Positions 9,999 through 22,106 of a DNA stretch of 64,000 nucleotides are shown one piece after another; position 1 is the stretch's first letter; the number at the start of each line of letters is the position of its first letter. This DNA is from Tillandsia leiboldiana (lineage: Eukaryota; Streptophyta; Magnoliopsida; Poales; Bromeliaceae): assembly GCA_029204045.2 (NCBI GenBank), contig CM055066.1:44158342-44222341 (forward strand), in the 5' to 3' direction. A program made the translations under genes and the position numbers. The notes below the pieces were generated by a model, which saw nothing but the letters and a program-made list of their open reading frames with translations, made no database searches and was not told the origin of the DNA.

Positions 9999-11960
9999 TG
10001 GCTGAAGGTGGTAACATCAACAGACCCCCGTTCTTCGATGGAACAAACTATGCCTACTAGAAAGTACGGATGAAAGCATTTCTTATTTCCATCGACGAAC
10101 GGATGTGGCAATCAATTGAGTTAGGATGGTTTAATCCAACTGAAATTATTGTTGATGTTCACACCATCAAACCTAGGTCGAAATGGACCAAAGAAGAGAT
10201 AGACTTATCTTCTTACAATGGCAAAGGAATTAACGCTTTATTTAATGCCTTGTCACAAACAGAATTCTCTCGCGTCTCGGCATGTGAGACTGCGAAAGAA
10301 ATCTGGGATGTTCTTCAAGTTACACATGAGGGAACTAACCTTGTGAAGATTCAAAAGCTGCAAATGCTTACGAGAAGATTTGACTCTATTTTCATGGCAG
10401 AAAATGAATCTTTCACAGATTACTATACACGATTGCAAGACATCGTGAACACATGTGCTAACTTGGGAGAGAAAATTTCAGAATTTAAAATTGTAAGAAA
10501 GATTCTAAGAACTCTTCCTGAAAGATTTCGTTCCAAGGTTACGGCCATTGAAACTATTAAACACCCGGACGAAATCCGTGTAGAAGAATTAGTTGGTTCA
10601 TTACAAACATATGAAATGACATTTCCTACTAACTATTCTTCTGGAAAAGCATCTACTTCTAAGTCTTCAGGTTTTGCGTTGAAAACAACAAAAGAAGAAG
10701 ACGCGGATTCATCCTCCTCAGACGATGAAGAGAACCTATCTATGGAAGACTTTGAGAAGCAGCTTGCTCTCTTGACAAGAAGATTTCGCCGAAACTTTCG
10801 AAGGGGTAATTCAAGTAAAATTCCATCCTTCGGAAAGTGCAAGAAAGGCAAAGGTTTTTCAAGCCAAAAGTCAAGAAAGCAAGAAAGTTTTTCAAAGGAT
10901 AAGAAAAGCTCAGAGGGACAAGTCCAATGCTTCAAGTGCCGAGGGTACGGCCATATCTCAACGGAGTGTCCAAATAGGAATCCGTCAAAGAAGAAAGCCA
11001 TGCAAGCCGTCACTTGGGATGACACCTCAACGTCAAATGAGTCATCTTCAAGTGATGAAGAGAATAACGCAACGGCGTTCCACGCGTCCACATCTTCACC
11101 CTTCATATGCTTAATGGCAAGTACATCCGATTCATTGTCCAACTCCTCCCAGGTTGAAAAAACTGCAACGGACGACGAATCGAGTAACTCTGAAGGTGAA
11201 GATTTTGCTCTAGCCTACCATAAACTTTTGAGGGATTCAAAGAAACTGGCTAAGCAAAACAAGGGGTTGAGAGGGAGATTGCAGGATCTCGAAGAAGAAG
11301 TAAAAGAAAATGCTTCACTTCAAGAGAAAAATGAGCATTTTGAGAAGGAACATGTAAAAATGATTGATAAAGCTGGTTACCTCTTGAAGCTCTACACCGA
11401 GGCCCGACAGGAAAAAATGGAAATGACAAAGACCATTTTCCAACTCAAGGATGATTTAAAGCGTTTTTCTTCTGGAAGGAGTAAGTTGGATAAGATGCTT
11501 GGTCTTGGTCAAACAAACCGATTCGGCCTCGGATACACTCAAACTGGAGACAGTCCTAGTTCGAGTGGAACAGTTTTTGTGCCCCAGTCGGTAACTCCTC
11601 CTCCGACGACGGAAATCACTGTATACAACGACAACAACCTTACCTCACCTACTTCGGGATCGTCAAGTACAAAGGTATGTTTTCGTTGTGGTTATGCAGG
11701 GCACATAAGAAGAAATTGCAAGATTGGAGCGCAAAGATCAAATCAAGCACATCTTGCAACTACTACCAATGAGTTCACTCCCCGGAAATCAAAGAAGTAT
11801 CTTTCAAAAGGAAAGAACATTGGTAGTACTGAAACAAGACGACGACGTCAAGGAAAAGCGATGAATCAAACAAGACGCTTTCACCAAGGAGAATAACTTC
11901 ACGAACATTGCCGACGCATTCCAAAAAGATTTGGGTGCGCAAAGGTGAAATCTTCCCTTG
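9999..11960 (+). pseudogene. gag: Sirevirus B gag
   Basis: The ATG at 9999 starts Gag (MAEGGNINRPPFFDGTNYAY), but a TAG replaces a conserved Trp codon at 10059, and the long open part runs 10070-11896 (608 aa). It holds the Copia capsid region (about residues 30-180 of that ORF), an acidic Ser-rich linker, CCHC knuckle 1 (CFKCRGYGHISTEC, about 10928-10970), a coiled-coil-rich Glu/Lys segment (about 11220-11470) and CCHC knuckle 2 (CFRCGYAGHIRRNC, about 11680-11722). The frame shifts near 11890 before the Gag-protease link. A solo LTR interrupts the polyprotein at 11961. Gag would form the virus-like particle and bind genomic RNA. Confidence 0.88.
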
Positions 11961-13253
11961 TGTTACGGAATTTAAGTTGGCGTAGTTTCGTGAAAGTCTC
12001 AAGTCTTGAAGATTGAAGGTGAAGGAAGTTGGATCATTTAACTCAATCTCAAGAAAGAAGAATTCAAAAGGATCAGGTATGTTTAACTAAAGATTTTATT
12101 GGTGATCCGAATACTTCTTGTAGTGTAGAAACACCTGGAAGAGTTTTTAATTGCTTAATTATCAAAAACTGGTGTTCGGACAAGTTCAGGATCCGGATCA
12201 GAGCCAGCGATCCGGATCCCGAAGGTTGTTGTTTCATACAATACTTCAATCATGATCGCAGCATCTCACGATCCGGATCCCGAACGTTGAGTTTTCTGAA
12301 TTGTATGAACGATCCGGATCAGACAATCCGATCCGGATCCCGAACGTGTGATTTTCTGGAAACCGTCTTTATTGCTACTGCAATCCGGATCGCCCAAATC
12401 CGATCCGGATCGCCGTCCGTCAAATTTCCAGAAATGTTAGGTTTTTGATTCTTATCTCCTTCCTAGGGTTTCTAACCTATAAATAGACCCTATGACTCTT
12501 TTTCTAGGGTGAATCCAAATAATCCATATAGCCGTCATTTTCATATATCATCTTATACGGCTCTAGATCCACATATAAAGAAGAAAGGAAATCATTAGAG
12601 AATACTCTATGTTTCTTCATCTATATTGATTAGTTTGATTCTAGGTTTTCATACTCACATCTTGAGTTGAATCAAACTAATGAATACTTAGATGGTATTT
12701 CCGATCTATCTTTGATCTAAGTATTCGGCGGATCATCACCACCAAAAACAACGATTTACCCCAAAAATCGGCGCGTGGATTCGCGTGTCCTTGTGGATTC
12801 AAGGTTCAACCGCGCGCTCTCGTGGATTCGGAGCGAGGCACGTTCGTGGATTCGAAGGGTGCTATTGGGTGAAGACCGTGGATTCGGTCGGACGTCGTGG
12901 ATTCGACGTTGGACGCCGTGGATTCGGCGTTGGGCGCAGATCGTGGATTCGAGAAGCGTCGTGGAGCGAGCGGAGAAGATCCTCTAGGAGCGTATGGAAA
13001 AGGTTGAGTCGTAAGTGTGTACGGTAAATCACCTTGTACGTGTTTTAATTCTAGTGGATTTCTGCCGTGTTATCGGTCCCGTGGTTTTTTACTCCGGTGA
13101 TGGAGTTTTCCACGTAAAAATCTTGCGTATTATTTTTATTTCAGCATTGGGTTTTTATCGCAACGATTTTTGAGTGTTTATACGTTTACACCTATTCACC
13201 CCCCTCTAGGTGTTTTTTCCCCTATTTAGATCCTTATTACATATAACCCAACA
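11961..13253 (+). mobile_element. Solo LTR of a Sirevirus, inserted in gag-pol of B
   Basis: TGTTACGGAA...AACCCAACA, 1293 bp, flanked by perfect 5 bp duplications CCTTG at 11956-11960 and 13254-13258. No internal sequence remains, so it was left by LTR-LTR recombination. TATAAATA at 12478-12485. It has its own palindrome cluster (GATCCGGATC) and eight TGGATT hairpins (12772-12965). It is clearly diverged from the LTRs of B. Confidence 0.93.
12772..12965 (+). repeat. Array of eight TGGATT-loop hairpins (solo LTR)
   Basis: Stems include CGCG/CGCG, CCTTG/CAAGG, TTCG/CGAA, ACCG/CGGT, ACGTCG/CGACGT, ACGCCG/CGGCGT and TCG/CGA. The first (CGCG) and fourth (TTCG) differ from the members in element B but are still paired. 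Confidence 0.75.
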
Positions 13254-13931
13254 CCTTGTCTTGTTGTTCATACTTCTTTACATGCTTATGACAACTAGTC
13301 TTGGTATCTGGATGGTGGATGTTCCCGTCACATGGCCGGTGACAAAAACTGCTTTCAAACTTTAGAGAAAATCTCCGGAGGACATGTTGTTTTCGGAGAC
13401 GGTCGTTCTTCCAAAATTGTTGGAAAGGGAGCAATCGCTATTCCAGAAGGCCCGGTTTTGAACAATGTCTTATTTGTTGAAGGGCTAAAGACTAACCTCA
13501 TTAGTAGTAGCCAACTTTGTGACAATGGTTTCTCAGTTAATTTTTCTTCTGTAGAATGTATTGTAACTGATAAGGACCATGTATTCTTTTTGAAAGGGGT
13601 TAGATCAGAAAATAATTACTATGTTGTTTCAAACAAAATTTCTAAAAAATGTAACCTAGTTTCTTTAGATAATGAAACTCCTTGGCATGAAAGACTATGT
13701 CACATAAATTTTAAAGAACTAGCAAGGATTTCTAATAAAGACGTGGTTAAGGGGGTTCCTAAACTTTCATTTAAAGATAACATTGTGTGTGGAGGTTGTC
13801 AAAAGGGAAAACAATCAAGGGCTGCACACAAGAACTTGAACCACGTTGGTACCAAACGGCCCTTGGAATTACTGCACATGGACTTAATGGGGCCGACTCG
13901 TCAACCATCTTTGGGAGGTAAATAGTATATT
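13254..13931 (+). pseudogene. pol: Sirevirus B protease and integrase N-terminus
   Basis: Continuation of gag-pol after the solo LTR. The protease motif reads WYLDGGCSRHMAGD (about 13303-13344); the catalytic Asp-Ser-Gly of the family has become Asp-Gly-Gly. A TAG lies just before it at about 13297. The long frame 13332-13925 covers the protease C-terminus, the GAG-pre-integrase region and the HHCC zinc-binding part of integrase (WHERLCHINF...CGGCQKGK, about 13682-13810). It stops at the Gypsy G1 insertion. Inactive. Confidence 0.88.
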
Positions 13932-13956
13932 TGTAGTAGCCGCTCAACTGCGGGAG

Positions 13957-15723
13957 ATGGCGGGGCAGCTGCCAACCCTCACGGATCACGTGCGTCAGTT
14001 GACGCAACAGCAGCAGGCGGCGACAGTGACGGCCGCCCCGGCCCCTCCGCAGGGGCCGACTGCGCCGGCCGCGGCACCGCCGACGGCGACTACAAGACCG
14101 GTGCCGGGAGCCGCCAGCAGGGACACTTTGGGGGAAACTGTAGTAACGCCTTCCCCTACCATGGCCGCCGCCGCCATGGGGGAGGGGACAGCCTTGCCGA
14201 CCGAGCGGGAGCGGGTACGGGCCAACCTGGCGGACTTCAAGAAATACGATCCGCCCGTGTTCAAGGGAGAGACGACCGATCCTTGGGTCGTCGAGAAGTG
14301 GGTGGGATCGATGGAAAAGTTGTTCGAAGACTTACTCATGGAGGACCACGAGCGGGTTCCCTTAGCAGTCCACTTCCTGGAGGGGAACGCCCGCTTGTGG
14401 TGGAAGACAGTACGCCCCGACCCTACAAAAAGTGCCGCACTCCCATCCTGGACGACGTTCAAACAGGAGCTGTTTGGGGCCTTCTTCACCAACAGCGTCA
14501 AAAAGAAGTTGGAGGATGACTTGAACCATATCCAGCAGGGGAGCAGGATAGTCATGGAATATCAGCGGGAATTCGTGAGACTAGCTAACTGCGTCCCGTT
14601 CGTCATAAGGAACGAGTCCCACAAGGCGCAACTCTTCGTCGATGGCTTGCGGAGCAATATTTTCGAAGTGGTGCAAGCGGCTGACTTGCACACCTTTCAG
14701 AAAGTGGTCGACAGGGCCACTACGGTGGAGCGCGGGTTTGCAGTCACGCGCGCCAGAAGGGAGAGCTCGGCGCGGCAGGAGGACCAGAAACGACAGCAGC
14801 AAAGCCCGGGGGGAGGCTCTTCGAGCGGGAGCCGACCCCCCAAACGGTGGAGACCGCAGGCAGGACCTCGGGGCGCGCCGGCAGGAGGGCCGAGGCCGGG
14901 AGATCGGCCCTGTGTGATATGCGGGGGGGCGCACCAAGTATCCGCGTGCCCCCAGCGTCATGATCATTGCTTCCGCTGCGGTAAACAGGGGCACTACTGC
15001 CACAACTGCCCCTTGATCCTGGGAGCAGTTACCTCAGAGGCTTCGGCACCGGCACCACAGCTTTCTGGACGAGGAAAGGCACCTATGGGGTCAACTTCTA
15101 GACCCCCTGCACCACGGCGAGAGGGGGAGAGGCAACCGCAGCCAGGCGGGAGGGTTTACTCAATGACCCGCCAGGAGTCGGATCCACCAGAGGATGTGCT
15201 TGCAGGTATTACTTCCGTTTCAAATTCCCGTGCTAGAACTCTCTTTGATACTGGAGCAACACACTCTTTCATTTCTTGTGACTTCGTGTTCACGCACGAC
15301 CTTGGGGAGACACCTCTCCCAAATCGGATGACGGTCCAAACGGCAGCTGGGGCCCTGGAAGCGGTTAACTTCGTGGCCGCCTGCTCGATCAGGCTAGGGC
15401 GGCAACTGTCTTGCCCGTGGGACTTGGTGGTGATACCTTTGAAGGAGTATGACGCCGTGTTGGGCATGGACTGGCTCTCGAGGTACCGAGCGCTCATCGA
15501 CTGCGAGAAAAGGCAGGTGCGGCTACAAGAACCGGGTTTCCCTGAGCACGTGTACCTGGCGTGCAAAAGTACTACCTTCCCTGCGGTCATCTCAGCGGCA
15601 AGAGCCAGAAGACTAATAGAGGGTGGGTGTGTAGCCTACTTGGCATCGGTGGACCTGATCGCCCGACCCTCGGAGACACCGTCAGACATTGCGGTGGTGA
15701 AGGACTTTCCCGACGTCTTCCCG
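13957..15723 (+). CDS. gag-pro: G1 gag-protease (5'-truncated, interrupted)
   Basis: Open frame of about 589 aa before the insertion. It enters Gag at a coiled-coil segment (QLREMAGQLPTL) and lacks the normal N-terminus. The capsid/retrotransposon-Gag domain spans about residues 95-265, a Pro/Gly-rich linker follows, and the CCHC knuckle has C338, C341, H346 and C351. The aspartic protease active site LFDTGATHSF has its Asp near residue 431. The frame ends in the protease-RT linker (DFPDVFP) at the LARD insertion; the same protein resumes at 26348. Gag packages the RNA and the protease processes the polyprotein. The frame looks selectively preserved, so the insertion is recent relative to decay. 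Confidence 0.9.
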
Positions 15724-15736
15724 TGTCACGCCCCGG

Positions 15737-15778
<42 letters not shown>

Positions 15779-18700
15779 GAACCCCTCTTCCCCGGCACGT
15801 GCCCAGACCCGCCACACATACAGGATCACTCTGCAAACGGACAGAGTCTCCCCTGTACGTGCACGGCGTAGCGTTCAGTACATGTTCCAACATACACAAC
15901 CAATCAATCACAACAATTATTCACAAGCAACCAGCATTCTAAACTAGTAAACGAAAAACATGTGGCCGATCAATTTGGAAAGGATAAATCCACAGTTTTG
16001 AAAGAGCGCCTACCCGGCGCTTACGTTTTGAAAGCGAGTTTCGAAATCAGCATAAATCCACAAGGTTAGAAAACGGTGCCCACCCGACACCAGGTTTTGA
16101 AATCCCTTTCGCAATCCATAAATCCACAGGGTTTTGAAAGCAGTGCCCACACGACACGTAGATTTTAAAAATGGTTTTCGCAATCTTGTCTTTGGCTTCT
16201 GCCCTTTTTGATTTTCAAATGGCCAATAGAAATAAAAGGAAAAGTAACGCACAAGGGGCGCTAAATGCAACCCGTACCGACATCCACGCCGACCCCACGA
16301 GGGTATCGCGAACCTCTCACATAACTACAATGCAATGAAAAGCGAGAATGAAAGAAGAAATACAGTCCAGGGTCCCCAGCGACCCAGCTGCTCCTGTCCC
16401 GTCCTCACCACCGCCTACCTCTCCCCCCGTCTGAACCCTGTCACGAAGTGGGGTGTCAGTGACGCAAAAATAGTAGTGCAGGAGAATATAATAAAACAAA
16501 CCGTGAAGACAACCGGAGCAACCGCCCTCCCAAGGAGGAAAGGCAACCTGTACACCTGCATCCTGTAATACCCGGACACGTCGGACAACTAAACCGACGG
16601 CCCATACCGTACCTGCAGAAACCCGACCACGCCGGACAACTAAACCGACGGGTCGCACCGCTCGCACCTCGGCGCCTCAACCCCACCACTAATAAGGGGC
16701 CCCACTACGTCACCTCGTGGGTATACACGGGTCATAGACCACTTTTCCGGAAAAGCGCACCCTTTGCGGTGGCCAAACCGCGGGTGCGCGTGTGACAGCC
16801 TCGAGCCAAGTAACCATAACCATCATCATGTCAGCATCATAATATATATAACAAAAGTAAAACGGCAACATGTATACTCAAAAGTAAAACCGTAACATAT
16901 GCGATCGGAAGTAACCCGCTATCATGTATAATCAAAGTAAAGGCAATAATACGTGCACTCGAAGGTAGCCCGCCAACATGTAATTATCAAAAGGAAAACG
17001 ACTGTCGGAAGACCGACGCTAAACACTATGACGAAACCCATTAACATGCATAAGCTATCACCCATCAATATTTAACCCCAGTATACTTAGAATTGACCCC
17101 GTCCAACATGATAGAGTTAGATGCTAGGACAAAGAAAATAACACCCACCTGAATGAAGGCCGATCCCGAACTCCCGCTAGACTACCGGGAGGCTGGTGCT
17201 GATCTGCTGGGCCCTGAACAGAGACTGTAGTCAGAACTAGACTCACACATACCCATCCCGACGACACGACAGCAACGTGAAGCTTAAACGGGAGAATATC
17301 GCCGATTTAGCGATCGAAATCCGATTCCCGGTCAACGAGAACCGTTGGAACCCTAAAGAAAAGTTTAGGAAACATTTATACATTGTTCTAAATAGTATGC
17401 AGTGCCAAAATTGCATTTAGACCCCTAGGGTTTCTAGAATTCACATTTTTAGCGTCATTTGAGCGCTGTTTTCGCTCGTTCTTTCAACTGGAAATTAATT
17501 TTGACGAACCGTCACTTCCAGCAGGTGACATTTATCTTGCTGAACACCATGCTCACTCATTTGCAGCAGCACGGGACCCGAGAAAAACTTTGGGCCATAA
17601 AATACCTTACTAACATAGCCTTAATGAATTTTTGTTTCTCCGAGTCTTCAAAACCTAAATCTAACGCGAGCATCACGTCCAGTGACCCCAAAACAGCCAG
17701 GAATACACTGTCGCGGCTTCTCTAATAGCCCGGAACTTAGTTTTGTTTCAACATTACTTTAAAAGGTTGATTACACTACAACTTTTAATCCGATCGTCAA
17801 ACAGACGAACTTTGTATATGAAAGTGTCTTTAAACAGTGCAAGGACACTGGGGCTCACCTCCTTTGCAGCCCAGACCTGCTGGTTCCACCAGAACCAGAT
17901 CCTTGCAAACATACAAGTTTTCATTGCTCCAAATTTTAATCCACACAGAACCATCTTGGTCTGAAGCGTGCATCAAGCTCAGGGGATTATTTTGAACAAC
18001 TTTCATATTCAATGTAAACCCTTATTCCAACTAAATCTTCTTTGAAGCATTTTATCAAACGCCTTGTGGGCATTATATATATACCAATAACTAAGTTGTT
18101 CCCGAGCTTGATCCTCTGCAAGTAAGAATTTCTGGGGTTTCTAAGATGGAAGGGAACCTTGCTAGAGTTGGTTAGTGAGTACCTGGGTGGTCGGCCGGCG
18201 ACCCAAGACGACGGCGATGGTCGGAGAAGAGGCTCGGCCACGACATGGGTGCAATCTCCGAGAGAAGAAACCCCACGTTCAACCTCCCATGCAAGTGCAT
18301 GGGGAGTTTCTTACGGACCAAGGGACCCTACCCATGTTGCTTTCCCACTTGACGGAGCTCCGGCGATCGCCGGAGATCAAGTTCTTCAGAATTTGTGTTT
18401 TCCGGCCACCTCTAATGGTGGAATCCGGCCGACTTGCTCCGGGCCGGAGCAAGTTGGACCAAAAAGATCCACTCGGTGCCAGAAGTTTTCTGGTGGGTTT
18501 GGCCGGCAGCGGGAGGTAGTGGCGGCGCCGGACGGAGGAAGTTCGGCGAAGTGCAACAAGGCCCGGTTCTAGGGCATCACCGATCGGGCCCGATCCTCGA
18601 TGGATGATGATCAGACTCTGTGGGGATGTTGCAGTCGTCCAGAGGAGTAGATTCAACGGTGCTGATCTGCTCCTTGACGGTCCGATGACGACGGCGCCCA

Positions 18701-20015
18701 CGGTCGGCTAGGAAAAGCAATAATCCGGCGGGGTTGGCTCCCGCCGGCGATCGGGACGGCGGCCGCAGCTGGGCCTGTACCCGGAGGGTGGCCTCGATGT
18801 CAGGAGCACCTTGGTGTCATCAAAAAGCCGTAAAGAAGAAGAAAGCTCCGAGATCTTACCTTGCCGGAAAATGGAGAAGGAGAAGGTGCTTTCCGGCGGC
18901 GGCGCGCTGCGGCGAGGGACCTCGGGTTCACCTTGGCTCCGCTTCTGCTACGCCGAGGGTCTCTCCAGAGAAGTTTGGGACCATCCAAAGCTCCTGCATG
19001 GATCCCCCTTTCTCCAACCCGAGAGGAGGAGATATCTTGATCCCTTCTTCTCCGGCGACCGGCGAGGCGGCGGCCGGTGCGGGGTAGGTCCGGGAAGCGC
19101 GGCCGAGGAGAGGGAGTTGTTGAGAGTGCGGCTTGGGCTGAGGCTTTAGGGTTTCTTGGAGAACCCTAGCTCGGGTGTACATGCATATATATAGCATTAT
19201 GCAAGTTTGCATTTTAGCCCTTCAAGCAATACTATTTGCTGTTGGGTCCTCCATAGTAGTTTCCCTTTGCACAAAGGTCCTTCTCCAAAAACAGGCACGC
19301 AAATCGAGGTAGGTTTTATAGGGATTTATGTGTAAAAGCCACTTTTTCCCGTATTTCACGCTTTTCAAGGCGATCCGGTCGCCGAAATGGAAAATGGACC
19401 GCGCCATGACGTCCGGCTCGACGAGACCTATCAGGTAGCGATCTCTGATTTTCGCGAAACCGCCCGGATAAAATCTCGGTCCATAATAACTGTGTCAAAA
19501 TACAGTTTTCGCGCTTTTCGAGATTCCAGAGTCGTCAAACAGAATTTTCGACTGCGCCATTGCGTTCAGAATATCGAAACCGTTCGAAATGACTACCTGG
19601 ATCACTATATTCGGATTCCGAACAGTGAAATAGTCAATGTTGTATTCGTCGGGGTCTCGAAAACCAGGGTTACTGTTCATATACAGTAACTCACTTAAGT
19701 GCACTGTGCGCAGAGGACCCTGTTACATTGGTCGCGAGATTCGTCCACTTCTTAGTTGAATTCTGGAAGATCCGACCGTCAGATCGAAAAGTGCTGAATA
19801 TGAATCTCGCTCAGTTCGACGAGACGATCGCAACGGTCAACTCGGATTTCCAAGATCATGTTCGGATTGGAAAGTAGCCTTTTTGTCTCGTAAAACGTGC
19901 AACTCGCACACTGGCAATTGACTAAATAAATCAACATAGGTCTTTTGAAATCAAAACCATGTCAAAAATTCACTTTTTGACTATTTATTAAAATAAAATA
20001 TTTCGAGTTTTTACA
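15724..20015 (-). repeat. 3' LTR of the LARD-like element
   Basis: 4292 bp, nearly identical to 22051-26342 at a constant offset of 6327, with only scattered substitutions (for example A at 17549 versus G at 23876). It contains a 30-plus-base T run just inside the left end (15739-15772), the conserved stem-loop (16755-16789), a TATATATA box on the minus strand (about 19186-19193) and an AAG|GTAAG donor-like site (minus strand, about 18859). Small open frames are not protein-like. Confidence 0.93.
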
Positions 20016-21896
20016 TCACTTACAACTTAAAAGAAGTTTCGTCCCCGAAACTTACAACTTAAAAAGAGTTTCATTCCCGAAGCTTACATCCTGAAGTCAT
20101 ACTCTATGAAAATGCTCAAAAAGTTTATTCGAGGGCTACAAGTCAGTCGCAAGGTATCGACAACTCTAAGGCTACTAATTTAGATCCAATCTGATACTCC
20201 CCATTACAGGGCAGAGTATTTCCTCAGTTCCTTCGACAGTCCGTTGCCTGCAGCCAACGTGCTTACCAAAAGAACAGCGAAATACCGTAGAACTGTCGCC
20301 AACAACTAGTTGGGGACGCAACTCCTATCAGAAGGTATATCACATACCTCCCAACACAATCCCAGTGCTAAAAACAGAACCTTTATCAAGGATTACTACC
20401 ACCTCGTGGTCACAAACATCACCATGACTAACACATAGGCGAGTCCACGTCGATCCACAAAATCTGTGCAAAAGGTGGGGTCGATTTGCATCCGTCCCCA
20501 AAACAGGGTTACCATCGGGCCCATAGGCCATTGAATTATGACACGGGGACAGTGAAGGGTCAACAACTTGTTCAACCTCTAAGCAAACTGTGAGGCCAGT
20601 GCAATAATAGCAGTCATCTACTGCTGTGCCATCAGCTGGACGATTACGACAAGAACAGTGATTTAACCTTTAACCACTGTAACTGATCCGAGCACTCTGG
20701 CTCCATTGAAACATCAAGCCCACAGCCGAAACCATGACCGCGGCTAACCCTGCACTAACAACGATCCCAAAAACCAGAGTGCGTACGACTAATAACCGAA
20801 ACAACGAGACTCAACTGTGTGAAACACACCTGAGCTCCAAACCACTATGCCAATACCCTACGCTCTCTCGTGAACACAAGTCATCCTAGGGTTCGTTCCT
20901 AACCAAATACCCAGGTATCGGATCGGAAAGGCAGAAATTTGTGCATCAGAAACTGTGCAATTCACGCACCGGTATGCAAATCGCTAAGGTTAGATCTGCT
21001 TTCTCGCCCGCGAGCACACTAGAATTTCTCGAGTGCTACATCACTCACACCTTAAAAGAAGTTTCATCCCCGAAACTTAAATACGCCAGGAATCCAATAC
21101 ATGGGAAAAGTGGCCAAACATGTCCGACTTGCGCTCCCCATTGGCCTTGCGCCCCTCGTGATCTGTACTGCTTCACAATCACAAACTCGCAACCCAAGAC
21201 CTCAAGACTATGCCTTGGTCATGGGGAGCTGGCGACAAAACCCAAGAAGCACGGTCCTACTTCCGTCTTGGCACCCAAGGGGGTGCGACACTCTGATTAA
21301 CCTCTACCGCTCGGTCCCAATCCATTGCCCTTCCAAGCACCATACACTGAGCCGAGCCGCATACCCCCAGGCCAACGATCACATTCCCAACTAGGAGTAT
21401 TTAAGCTCTAGGTCCGCTCAACAAAAGGAAGAATCAAGCCCAAACGAACAAGATTTGCTAGTCCCAGTGGTCTCTTTTCTCAACCCCAGGGGGAATCCCA
21501 AGACCCCCACAACAACACTACTACACGAGCCCAAACAACACGACTACACAAACGCGACAACCGAGCTAAACCGAGAAACAAAACTTAACCCGTACTCACA
21601 CACCCCACAAGTCAGTTCTAGACTCCGCTAGTATAGCACTTAACCAACTACCGAGAAAACGGGACATATACTTCCCCCCCCCCCCCCGCTCCCCCGATCA
21701 CTCGCGTTCTACGCTTCTATGCCCTATTCAATTCATTCATTCGTAGCTAAGTGTGGTATCTCCGTGGATGTCGAACACTGACTCTGCGTGCCCGGCCGAT
21801 GATCTAGTACGGGCCATGTCTGTCACACATCACAAGAGTCAACTTTAGTCTACCCTACTAACAACAACCATAAAGTGAGAGAAAGGACTCAACATT

Positions 21897-21927
<31 letters not shown>

Positions 21928-22050
21928 GGTCACTCACGTTCTACAGTCCTATGCCCTACCCATTTCATTCATGTGTAGGCAAGTGAGGTGTTCCCGCGGA
22001 TGTCGGCACTAACTGTTGTGATTGAAAGAACTCTCTGATACCATTTAATC
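20016..22050 (-). other. Non-coding internal domain of the LARD-like element
   Basis: 2035 bp without a convincing coding frame. Next to the 3' LTR, two copies of a CTTAAAAGAAGTTTCGTCCCCGAAACTT-like PPT-proximal motif lie at about 20025-20080, and a third at about 21045-21080 is preceded by CTCGAGTGCTACA, resembling an old LTR start. Long C runs occur at about 21675-21688 and 21897-21925. A signal for RNA packaging may lie here but cannot be pointed to. Confidence 0.8.
22033..22043 (-). promoter_or_regulatory. Primer-binding site of the LARD-like element
   Basis: On the minus strand the LTR end is followed by GATTAAATGGTATCAGAGAG; TGGTATCAGAG is the initiator tRNA-Met complement. This fixes the element's orientation. 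Confidence 0.9.
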
Positions 22051-22062
22051 TGTCACGCCCCG

Positions 22063-22106
<44 letters not shown>

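Noticed and set aside
15739..15772. Long T run next to TGTCACGCCCC as a SINE or processed-transcript tail
   Set aside because: It occurs at the same place in both LTRs of the LARD-like element and similar A runs stand at the same place in other Gypsy LTRs (about 49289), so it is part of the LTR.
18159..19212. Small ORFs of 90-140 aa in the LARD LTRs
   Set aside because: They overlap on both strands, lie in identical LTR copies, and have no domain, start context or codon signal.
21897..21925. C run as a functional polypurine tract (minus strand G run)
   Set aside because: It is more than 100 bases from the PBS end of the LARD, not next to the 3' LTR, and looks like a simple repeat.
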